Source: Spirochaetaceae bacterium (GTDB taxonomy: Bacteria > Spirochaetota > Spirochaetia > Treponematales > Breznakiellaceae). From it: a stretch of DNA of 6,219 nucleotides. A model generated the notes under the pieces. That model was not told where the DNA came from. It ran no database searches and saw nothing but the letters and a program-made list of their open reading frames with translations. Position numbers and translations under genes: made by a program. The stretch is taken from contig JAITXS010000023.1 of the NCBI GenBank assembly GCA_031284645.1, forward strand, positions 1 to 6,219. The letters run 5' to 3'. Shown piece by piece: positions 1 through 6,219 of this stretch (the stretch's first letter is position 1; each line of letters opens with the position of its first letter).

Positions 1-1749
1 GAGCCGGGAGCTTTGCTTGGAAGTCGTCCGCTCAAAAAACACCCGGATTTCACCGGCATTCCCGAATGTCTTTGATTTCTTTTGGTGCATCAGGTAAATT
101 GCCTCGTGGGATGCCGCGAGCGCTTCTTCGGTCAAAGAGTAGCCCGCCTTGGCAGTCATCTGGTCAAAGATTTGGCAGAGCTCTTCCGCCGTGTAATCGG
201 GCAGGTGGATAAAGTGCTTAAAGCGCCGCCTCATGCCCGGGTTTATCTTGTCAAGAAAATTTTTCATCTCGTCGGGATAGCCCGCCGCCACGCCGACAAA
301 CTTGGTGCGGTCGTCCTCAAGATGCTTCATCAGGGTTACCGCCGCTTCCTCCGCAAAGGAATCCATTGCGCCCCGCTCGTTGGCAAGGGTGTAGGCTTCA
401 TCCACAAAGAGTATGCCACCCATCGCTTCCTCGCATTTCGCGTTCACATTGTCCTTGGACTGGCCAAGGTAGGAGCCTTTTAAGCCGTTCCCGTCGGTCT
501 CTACAACCTTGTCGGAAGGCAGCAGCCCGACAGCCTTGAAGAGCGCCCCCAGGGTGCGGACAATGGTGGTCTTGCCCGTGCCCGGATTGCCGGTGATCAC
601 AATATTGTTGCCCTCGCCGGATGCTCTGGTTCCGTCCTTCTCCTCGATTTCCTTTTGGATTTGAATTTTGTTGGCGATGTCCCGCACCGCCTTCTTCACA
701 TCCGCAAGGCCAATCATGCCGTCCAGCTCCGCCAGTATTTCGTCCACGCTGCGTTTTTTTGTTTTCAGGGGCAGGTCTTCTTCAAATATTTTTTTGAAAT
801 CCTCGTCGGTGAGGGAGCTTAACGCGCCGATCCGTTCCGCCTGGCTTTTCAGGATGGCGGGGACAATGTCCTTCTCGATAAGCCAGCCGTTTTTATACGC
901 GCACTGGGGGTCGTGCTTCCGTTCCTGTATGCAGCCGGCAAAAAGGTCTGCGAGGGCCGGTTCGTACGTGAAGCCGTATTCCCGGAGCTGCTTCTCCAGA
1001 ATGAGGGCAAGCTCTTCGCCGGTCTGATCGGGGAAGTCAAAGAAGTTGTTTACCCGCCGGTTATCTTCGGGGTTCTTTTTGAAGAATTCTTCCAGCGGTT
1101 CCCGCAGGCCCAGCAAAATGCAGATGCGGTGCGGGGATGATTTGCTCAGGCCCAGGAGCAATTCGTGCAGGAAAGCGGTATCCTCGTGTGCCTCGTCGAT
1201 GACCAGGGCCGCAGGTTTATTGTCGGCGAGGAACGTCTCGATGGCGAATTCGTCCTTATACTGCCGGGAAAGGGCCTTCGCGCTTATCTGGGTGATCCGG
1301 TCCGATTCAAGGCACCTCTCGGTTTTCAGCTCGCTGACAAAACTTGAAGCCACCAGGGTTTTCCCCGTGCCGGTATTTCCCCGGAACATAAATATGCTTG
1401 CCCCCTGGACGCCGCCTATACCCCGCTTGATCCGTTCCCTCTGGATTTTGATGAGGTTTTTCTGTTTCCCCAATTCCTGCCGGATGGCCTCAAGGCCGAT
1501 GTAATCGGCGGGCTGGGGTTTCCCGGAAGCGTCTGCCGAAGCCGCCTGCGCCGTTGAAGGGGCCGCGGCAGGCACAGGCTTGGCCGCTTCGGGCATGATG
1601 CTTCCGCAGAAACGGCAGTATTTGGCGGTCGGGCGGTTTTCTTTTTGGCAGGAGGAGCAGAGATTCAAATCAATCGCCGTAACATTTTTATTTTTCTGCG
1701 AGAGATTTTTTTGTATTGTATCTGATTCTTGTTGATTATTTGATGGCAT
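1..1749 (-). CDS. Zinc-ribbon, tandem AAA+ ATPase, CbxX/CfxQ (SpoVK-like) family (3' partial)
   Basis: ATP-driven remodelling protein, 583 residues visible and open at the left edge; the visible end (VFFERTTSKQ) corresponds to the usual family C-terminus, so little is missing. Residues 1-30 are rich in Asn, Gln, Lys and Ser. Residues 31-48 form a zinc ribbon, CSSC then CRFC (C31, C34, C45, C48), followed by a Pro/Ala-rich linker to about 81. AAA+ module 1 (about 83-330) has Walker A GNTGTGKT (124-131) and Walker B LVIDEAH (D185, E186). Module 2 (about 348-583) has Walker A GNPGTGKT (387-394), a pore-loop-like KGSYLGQS, Walker B ILFVDEAY (D450, E451), AAGYPDEM and an arginine-finger-like NPGMRRRF (503-510). 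Module 2 is the canonical CbxX/CfxQ type. Module 1 is more diverged, with NPEDNRRV in place of NPGMRRRF, but keeps both Walker motifs. Family members form hexameric rings, the best known being the rubisco activase CbbX; no rubisco context is visible. The substrate is probably set by the zinc ribbon or the operon partners (inference). Confidence 0.93.
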   Translation of the reverse strand, partial: MPSNNQQESDTIQKNLSQKNKNVTAIDLNLCSSCQKENRPTAKYCRFCGSIMPEAAKPVPAAAPSTAQAASADASGKPQPADYIGLEAIRQELGKQKNLIKIQRERIKRGIGGVQGASIFMFRGNTGTGKTLVASSFVSELKTERCLESDRITQISAKALSRQYKDEFAIETFLADNKPAALVIDEAHEDTAFLHELLLGLSKSSPHRICILLGLREPLEEFFKKNPEDNRRVNNFFDFPDQTGEELALILEKQLREYGFTYEPALADLFAGCIQERKHDPQCAYKNGWLIEKDIVPAILKSQAERIGALSSLTDEDFKKIFEEDLPLKTKKRSVDEILAELDGMIGLADVKKAVRDIANKIQIQKEIEEKDGTRASGEGNNIVITGNPGTGKTTIVRTLGALFKAVGLLPSDKVVETDGNGLKGSYLGQSKDNVNAKCEEAMGGILFVDEAYTLANERGAMDSFAEEAAVTLMKHLEDDRTKFVGVAAGYPDEMKNFLDKINPGMRRRFKHFIHLPDYTAEELCQIFDQMTAKAGYSLTEEALAASHEAIYLMHQKKSKTFGNAGEIRVFFERTTSKQSSRL

Positions 1750-1760
1750 ACAATACCTTA
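1750..1760 (-). promoter_or_regulatory. RBS of the AAA+ gene overlapping the DAC-like stop
   Basis: On the minus strand the DAC-like gene stops at TAA (1760-1758), which runs directly into a weak Shine-Dalgarno sequence, TAAGG, 6 bases before the ATG at 1749. It is the same layout as at the previous junction, which supports translational coupling and this choice of start. Confidence 0.65.
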
Positions 1761-3002
1761 CTCAATTCTTATAAGAGGCTTATCATCTTTAAATATTTTA
1801 ATATAACCATCAGTTGATACTTTTATACCAATACCATACTTAGATATTTCTAATGCAGCCGCATTTCGTCCTCCGCTACTACTACCACCTTTAATACTAA
1901 TAATATCGCCGATATTTAATACTTTACCATTCGTATTGATAATAAAACTCCCATCGATACTTGCTAATTCTTTCCGCTTATAACGACCAATTGCATTAAA
2001 ATTCAGTTTACTATTTTTATTATTTTTATTTAAAAAGAAAAAATTCTGTTTCTCTCGATATTCGGAACTATTTTTTATATCTTCGGACACCAAGCTTTTA
2101 ACGTCTTCTTCGTGTTCAACTTTTATAATACCAATAATGCAACCGGTTTTTGCAAATGAAACATCAAGACAAGTTTGATATATTCTTCTTATCAATATAT
2201 CGTTTTTTTCTATCGGTTTTTTATGTATCAATGAGATTTGATCTGCTAGTATTTCAGCTACATCAATATATTGTATCCATTGCTTGGCTTTCTTTACATA
2301 CTTTAATTCTCTATCGGATATTAACAATATATCACCTAGATTTGTAAGGATCATTATCTTTTGTGTATTGGGAATAGCCTCCTCTGCTGTAGAACTGAAT
2401 CTATAAGGTAACATCGAATCAGCATAAAATTTGTCATATTGTTTATAATCAATGATATTACCATTGATGTCAATTATTATAAAACTATTTAAACCATCCG
2501 CCACCGGAGCCATATAATCTTCTCGAAGTATTTTAAATAAATTGAGCGTGTTTGGCGCGTCTTTTGGATCAGTGTCTACAATAATACCGTATGATACTTT
2601 TTTGCCTTCGTGTGTCTTATTTCTCCAATACTCAAGTCCCTCAATAATATTTTTCGCTATATCTGAATTTGTTATTTCCTCCAGTTCTAGAAAGTTTTTT
2701 ACAATAATTTTATTAAAAAACGTTTCTGTTATAGATTCAATTGTGGACTTAATAGAGTCGGTTTCTGCTATAGTAAGATATGGAGCTATCTTTTCCTTAA
2801 CTTCTGAGATTATTTTTTTAGCATTTATCGTGCGGTTTTTTTCTCGCCTGAAAGGTTTGCTAATCTCTTTCTTAACTTCTAATGTTACATTATCAAGATT
2901 TTCTTCCCCTTCTATGCGGGGGAAAAAATTTTTACAATATCTTGCAATAATACCATCAATTTCATCGTTATTCATAATTCCGTCCTTGTTGTTATCTGAC
3001 AT
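1758..3002 (-). CDS. DisA/DAC-related nucleotide sensor-like protein
   Basis: 414 residues, probably soluble, with no signal peptide or membrane helix seen. The last ~70 residues match the core of the diadenylate cyclase (DAC) fold: ELASIDGSFIINTNGKVLNIG (from E345) parallels the DGA segment of DisA/CdaA (D350-G351-S352), and GGRNAAALEIS parallels GTRHRAALGIS, followed by KVSTDGYIKIF like the closing strand VSEETG. R379 keeps the first Arg of RHR, but His is Asn380 and the second Arg is Ala381. In active cyclases the DGA and RHR motifs bind metal and ATP, so a c-di-AMP sensor or other nucleotide-binding role seems likelier than synthesis. From memory it resembles the predicted DACN-type sensor proteins proposed for conflict systems, including the upstream EGKKVSYGIIVD segment (about 133-144). 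Residues 15-130 are mostly helical and Lys/Glu-rich; residues 3-14 resemble an EF-hand loop. It is far more AT-rich than its neighbours. The start is supported by AGGAG 6 bases upstream. Fold call moderate to good; ligand unknown. Confidence 0.75.
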   Translation of the reverse strand: MSDNNKDGIMNNDEIDGIIARYCKNFFPRIEGEENLDNVTLEVKKEISKPFRREKNRTINAKKIISEVKEKIAPYLTIAETDSIKSTIESITETFFNKIIVKNFLELEEITNSDIAKNIIEGLEYWRNKTHEGKKVSYGIIVDTDPKDAPNTLNLFKILREDYMAPVADGLNSFIIIDINGNIIDYKQYDKFYADSMLPYRFSSTAEEAIPNTQKIMILTNLGDILLISDRELKYVKKAKQWIQYIDVAEILADQISLIHKKPIEKNDILIRRIYQTCLDVSFAKTGCIIGIIKVEHEEDVKSLVSEDIKNSSEYREKQNFFFLNKNNKNSKLNFNAIGRYKRKELASIDGSFIINTNGKVLNIGDIISIKGGSSSGGRNAAALEISKYGIGIKVSTDGYIKIFKDDKPLIRIE

Positions 3003-3014
3003 TATTTTCTCCTA
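3003..3014 (-). promoter_or_regulatory. RBS of the DAC-like gene overlapping the kinase stop
   Basis: On the minus strand, AGGAG (plus coordinates 3009-3013) stands 6 bases before the ATG at 3002. The kinase stop codon TAG (3014-3012) shares its A and G with the first two bases of this Shine-Dalgarno sequence. This fixes the start of the downstream gene and suggests that ribosomes finishing the kinase re-initiate there. Confidence 0.8.
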
Positions 3015-6000
3015 TTCGTATTTTTTTGCGGTTCTGTAGTCCGCATCGGCCTTATCCTGCATACCCAAACTTTTATATGAATGTCCGCGGTTGTTGTAAT
3101 AACGTGCTTTATCCTTTTCTTCTTTTCCATGCTCAATTGCCATGGAGTAAAAAGTTATCGCTTCTTTGTGTTTGCCAAGGCATGATAAAGCATACCCTTT
3201 ACTATTCAGAAGATACGGATCATCGGGATATAATTGCAATCCTCTGTTACAGCAGGAGAGAGCTTGATCATACTTTTTTATCTGTATATATGAAAAGCTA
3301 CAACTTTGGTAATACCAGGTTACATTAGGATTACGCTCTATGGCATCTTCATAATACTCCACGGCATCTTCATAGTTTTCTTGGCATTGCAAGGTATATG
3401 CCATCTTCGCCCGATAATAATCATAAGAACCCGAAAGCCCTTCCATATTGTTTGCCTTGATAAAAAACAGGATCCGGCGGGCGGTTTCCCAATCTTCCTT
3501 GTCATAAAAATGCTCCCATGTATACTTCACCAATTTGTTCATTTCGGGAATCTTGTTTTGCTGTTTTAGGTTGTTTATCAACTGCCAGAGTTGTTTGCCG
3601 TCTATACATTTTAGGAGATACTCTCCGTCATAGTATTCAACTTCACGGGGTGTGGTTTTTAGCGTTTTTACATTGAAACTGATAAAGTTAGTACCGTCAA
3701 AGCAAACGAGACAGTTACTATATATAAAAGGATAAAAATAATAAAAAGAATAACCGTCATCATCATACTTTTCTGCAAAGTCTCTAATATACAGAACTGT
3801 GTCGCAAATTTTTCCTTTTGGATTTAGTATTTCATATTTATTTCCATTCTTTTTTATTTTGCATTGGAGAACAAATTTATCCAAGGATGCATCTTCTTTA
3901 TGATATAACTCATATATTCCGCCTTTCTCACAGAGGTAGAAATCACCGGACTCAAAGTTCTCCTGCATGGTATTATACAGACAGGGCATGATAAGCTCTC
4001 CTGTTCTGGCGTTGATTATCCCCCATTTTCCGTCTTTTTTTACACATGCCCAAACGCGGTGATGGTCATCTTTAGAAGAAGAGCGTAGGCCTTTAAAAGC
4101 ATCATATCCGGCATCAATTATTACAGAACCATTCGGAGCAACAACCCCATAGACACCATTTTTTTCAACCACAAGCAGATCGGTAATATCAGCCTTATAA
4201 TAATTATAATCATAATAGTGATGCCGATAATTTCTTCCATAATAGGGAGTTTTTTCCATTACCTTGCCTTCGCTGTTACAAATATACATCTGGTCATTAT
4301 TCCACATCCAGACATAGTTTTGTCCATCAAAATAATATACCTCGAAGTCTTTGGCTTCTTTAAGAACCTGAAAATCTTTTGATAATAATTTACATGTCTG
4401 CATTTCAGGTTGGATAACATCAAAGGGTTTGCCTGGTGCAGAGTATTTTTTTAGATAATAACCATTGTAAAGAATATCACCCTTTTCAGTTATTATTTGA
4501 TACTCTGATTTATATTCATCAAGCCTTACCAGCACTTGATATAATCCCCGCTCTTCATCAAAAACCTCAATTTCATCTATATACGTAAACGGTATTATAA
4601 CCGAACCGTCTCTTTTAATGACGCCCCATTTGCCATTTTTTTTGACAATAAAGCTATCCGTTATTGATCCCCAAGTGGCCACCTTTTCCCATATTGGCTG
4701 TAAAAGCACCGCGCCGTGAACAGGATCCTTGCACCCCCATAATGCTTCACCGTCCTCCTGTTCTTCAGAATAAACTTCATAGCGCTGTATATCCTTCTTC
4801 TCCAGAAACAAGGTAAAATACTTCCACTTTCCCCAGGCAATTAACTTATATTCCTGATTCTTCAGCTTATACAGCCACAGATCCATATCCAGTCCCGTCA
4901 TGTTCTCGATCCATGCGGAGAGCACACCACTTTTGCGTTCGATAAAAAGCAGCACCCGTTCCTTAAGATACTCCGGCAGATTGTATAACTGCTCCAGAGT
5001 TTTCAGTTTTATAGCATTGTTGATACCGTCTTGGAAGGGGGCGATCTCGTTTCCGTCCAAGGCAACAAGAATCCGAGGGGCTAGCTTAAAGTCGCTGTCG
5101 TCGGTTTCGGCGATTTCCTGTACCTTTTTACCTATGCCCCCCAAACCGATTACCTCAAGATAGGTATAGAAAGAAGTCTCCCACAGCCATGGCGTTACCG
5201 CCTCCGGGTTAGTTACCAGCAGGGACTGAAAGTCCTGAAGGGACGCAATGGTGTGTCCATCGTCTACGGCAAAGGGAAGATTCGGACAGAGTGAATAGGC
5301 AACGTGAGTCAGGCCCAGATCCAATTCATTTTTTGCGCTGTAATCATCAATAATGTCCAGCATTTTTTCGGCAGCCTGTTGATCAATTTTGATAAGATAC
5401 GCCACCAATTTGCCCTTGTAAATGAGGTTCTTTCCCTCGTCGGGATGGGCGATAAGCGCCTGGGCAATTTCTTTGTACGAGCCGCATCGCTCCCCGGCAA
5501 TTTCCAGGGTGGGCAAATCCCGAACCTGGCTAAATACTTCTACCGTTTCTCCGGCAAGGAAGCGGCTAACTTCCTTGTGCCCCCATCGTTTGTCATGGCG
5601 GACCGTCATAAGCCCCCGGATGAGCTGCTGCGTCCGTCCGCTTAATTCGGGGCTGCGGCTCAGGAGCAAATCCGCCGTCCTGCCCTGCATGGTGTCCAGC
5701 GCAATTTGCCCGGGATACAGAGCCTGCCCCTTTTCATTGACAAAGGGTTCCTTGCCGGTAAGCAATTCCCAGAGAGTAACCCCCAATGAATAATAATCCC
5801 ATTCGGGGCCGATCACCCCGCTGTAGGCTTCCGGGGCGGCATACCCGTCGGTGCGGGCGTTGGTTTGGGTCATGTGCTTGCTCATCCCGGCGTCGATGTC
5901 AAAGGAACTGGAAATGCCGAAATCGCCCACCAGTATATCGTCACCTTCGTATTTGCCGTCATCATGCAGAACGACGTTTTTGTAAAAGAGGTTCCCCGGC

Positions 6001-6219
6001 TTTATGTCGCGGTGAATGATCCCCGCCTTATGGCAGGCGTCAAAGGCATTGATGACCTCTTTTACAATCTGTTCCGCCGTTGCTTCCGTTACGGGCAGGT
6101 ATTTGTATTTTCCATCAGAGGTCTTTTCGTCCAGCGCGCCCCCTGCGGCGTATTCGAGGATTTCATAAAAACGGCCTTTGTAGTCGCCGTATTCAATAAG
6201 CGCGACAATATCGGGATGT
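3012..6219 (-). CDS. Ser/Thr protein kinase with WG and TPR repeats (5' partial)
   Basis: Hanks-type kinase, predicted to phosphorylate Ser/Thr on partner proteins. The frame is open to the right edge, so the start codon, Gly-rich loop, ATP-binding Lys and most of the N-lobe lie outside; 1068 residues are visible (residue 1 at 6218). Seen in order: HPDIV (1-5) before strand 4; catalytic loop HRDIKPGN (69-76; D71, K73, N76); DFG (99-101); APE (128-130); DYYSLG (about 141-146); a subdomain XI arginine in DKRWG. All visible catalytic residues are present. N76 and DFG are 23 residues apart against 13 in PKA, so there is an insertion of about 10. After about residue 225 comes an uncharacterised helical region to about 450 with two similar SL/SY..L...HP/NPE units, then WG-type repeats (about 493-751) and TPRs (932-1068). 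I saw no membrane segment. It ends in TAG, 9 bases before the next gene. The GTG at 5930 is only an internal valine before DFG, not the start. Kinase assignment is firm; substrates are unknown. Confidence 0.95.
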   Translation of the reverse strand, partial: HPDIVALIEYGDYKGRFYEILEYAAGGALDEKTSDGKYKYLPVTEATAEQIVKEVINAFDACHKAGIIHRDIKPGNLFYKNVVLHDDGKYEGDDILVGDFGISSSFDIDAGMSKHMTQTNARTDGYAAPEAYSGVIGPEWDYYSLGVTLWELLTGKEPFVNEKGQALYPGQIALDTMQGRTADLLLSRSPELSGRTQQLIRGLMTVRHDKRWGHKEVSRFLAGETVEVFSQVRDLPTLEIAGERCGSYKEIAQALIAHPDEGKNLIYKGKLVAYLIKIDQQAAEKMLDIIDDYSAKNELDLGLTHVAYSLCPNLPFAVDDGHTIASLQDFQSLLVTNPEAVTPWLWETSFYTYLEVIGLGGIGKKVQEIAETDDSDFKLAPRILVALDGNEIAPFQDGINNAIKLKTLEQLYNLPEYLKERVLLFIERKSGVLSAWIENMTGLDMDLWLYKLKNQEYKLIAWGKWKYFTLFLEKKDIQRYEVYSEEQEDGEALWGCKDPVHGAVLLQPIWEKVATWGSITDSFIVKKNGKWGVIKRDGSVIIPFTYIDEIEVFDEERGLYQVLVRLDEYKSEYQIITEKGDILYNGYYLKKYSAPGKPFDVIQPEMQTCKLLSKDFQVLKEAKDFEVYYFDGQNYVWMWNNDQMYICNSEGKVMEKTPYYGRNYRHHYYDYNYYKADITDLLVVEKNGVYGVVAPNGSVIIDAGYDAFKGLRSSSKDDHHRVWACVKKDGKWGIINARTGELIMPCLYNTMQENFESGDFYLCEKGGIYELYHKEDASLDKFVLQCKIKKNGNKYEILNPKGKICDTVLYIRDFAEKYDDDGYSFYYFYPFIYSNCLVCFDGTNFISFNVKTLKTTPREVEYYDGEYLLKCIDGKQLWQLINNLKQQNKIPEMNKLVKYTWEHFYDKEDWETARRILFFIKANNMEGLSGSYDYYRAKMAYTLQCQENYEDAVEYYEDAIERNPNVTWYYQSCSFSYIQIKKYDQALSCCNRGLQLYPDDPYLLNSKGYALSCLGKHKEAITFYSMAIEHGKEEKDKARYYNNRGHSYKSLGMQDKADADYRTAKKYE
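3015..3425 (-). repeat. C-terminal TPR array of the kinase
   Basis: The last 137 residues of the kinase form three consecutive 34-residue units (visible residues 932-965, 966-999, 1000-1033) and a final one at 1038-1068. Each shows the TPR pattern: an aromatic or Ala at the small-residue positions, a central G/Y-x-Y and a helix B of the type Y..A...Y..AI...P. Examples are NYEDAVEYYEDAIERNPN and HKEAITFYSMAIEHGK. TPRs are helical protein-protein interaction scaffolds, so this tail probably docks a substrate or partner; the AAA+ or DAC-like neighbours are natural candidates (inference). Confidence 0.93.
3966..4742 (-). repeat. WG (KWG) protein repeats inside the kinase gene
   Basis: This segment encodes at least three clear copies of a roughly 20-residue unit of the form KWGVI...G..IIP..Y: KWGVIKRDGSVIIPFTY near visible residues 530-546, VYGVVAPNGSVIIDAGY near 688-704, and KWGIINARTGELIMPCLY near 731-748. 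A weaker copy starts at ALWGCKDPVHGAVLL (about 491-505), and diverged copies probably fill the gaps. WG repeats are beta-rich and common in bacterial proteins; a protein- or ligand-binding role is an inference. The repeats are diverged at the DNA level, so this is an old protein repeat and not a DNA tandem array. Confidence 0.85.

Noticed and set aside
82..1504. Several plus-strand open frames (for example 82-483, 668-1027, 1046-1504)
   Set aside because: They lie entirely antisense to the AAA+ gene, whose Walker motifs are intact. Their translations are Arg/Ser-rich or low-complexity, as expected from the reverse of a GC-rich gene, and show no domain motif.
1..1749. Rubisco activase CbbX or sporulation SpoVK
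   Set aside because: Only the family matches. There is no rubisco or sporulation gene in view, and the N-terminal zinc ribbon and tandem modules argue for a different substrate.
1758..3002. An active DisA or CdaA diadenylate cyclase
   Set aside because: The RHR motif is reduced to R-N-A. There is also no helix-hairpin-helix DNA-binding part as in DisA, and no N-terminal membrane helices as in CdaA.
1750..3014. Terminators or promoters between the genes
   Set aside because: The gaps are only 8 and 9 bases and hold no hairpin with a T-run. AT-rich stretches inside the middle gene resemble -10 boxes by chance and cannot be called.
2542..3039. Plus-strand 165-residue hydrophobic frame, a possible membrane protein
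   Set aside because: It is antisense to the 5' part of the DAC-like gene. Its Phe/Ile/Ser richness is what the complement of Lys/Glu/Asn-rich AT-rich coding sequence gives, and no ribosome binding site stands out.
5928..5930. GTG at 5930 as the start of the kinase gene
   Set aside because: It falls just before DFG, inside the kinase domain. The same frame stays open to the window edge and encodes HRDIKPGN upstream, so the true start lies outside.
5304..6019. Plus-strand frames opposite the kinase domain
   Set aside because: They are antisense to a region with intact HRD, DFG and APE motifs, so they are shadows.

Overview
The window holds three genes packed head to tail on the minus strand, read from the right edge to the left. 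They look like one operon, and both outer genes are cut by the window edges. In order of transcription they are: (1) a large Ser/Thr protein kinase with C-terminal WG repeats and TPRs (6219 to 3012, N-lobe missing); (2) a 414-residue protein with a C-terminal domain like that of DisA/CdaA diadenylate cyclases but with a degenerate RHR motif (3002 to 1758); (3) a zinc-ribbon protein with two AAA+ modules of the CbxX/CfxQ (SpoVK-like) family (1749 to the left edge, extreme C-terminus missing). The plus strand shows no convincing gene, and there is no RNA gene, insertion sequence, CRISPR array or intergenic region.

The junctions are very tight: 9 bases between genes 1 and 2, and 8 between genes 2 and 3. 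At each, the upstream stop codon lies in or beside the Shine-Dalgarno sequence of the next gene, which suggests translational coupling and products needed together.

The host is a bacterium with GC-rich genes. The AAA+ core and the kinase domain run at about 55-68% GC in the lines I counted. The middle gene is strikingly AT-rich (about 17-28% in counted lines), and the AT-rich composition spills into the first ~27 codons of the AAA+ gene and partly into the 3' end of the kinase gene. I read this as a mosaic cassette with a variable or recently acquired centre. Kinases with WG repeats and TPRs together with CfxQ-type ATPases would fit a spirochaete (Treponema-like) or a Firmicute or Bacteroidetes member, but the sequence does not settle this.

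The best functional reading is an inference: a signalling or biological-conflict module. A kinase with protein-binding repeats transmits a signal, a DAC-related protein senses (or less likely makes) a nucleotide, and a ring-forming AAA+ ATPase remodels a target. I know of no characterised system with exactly this trio.
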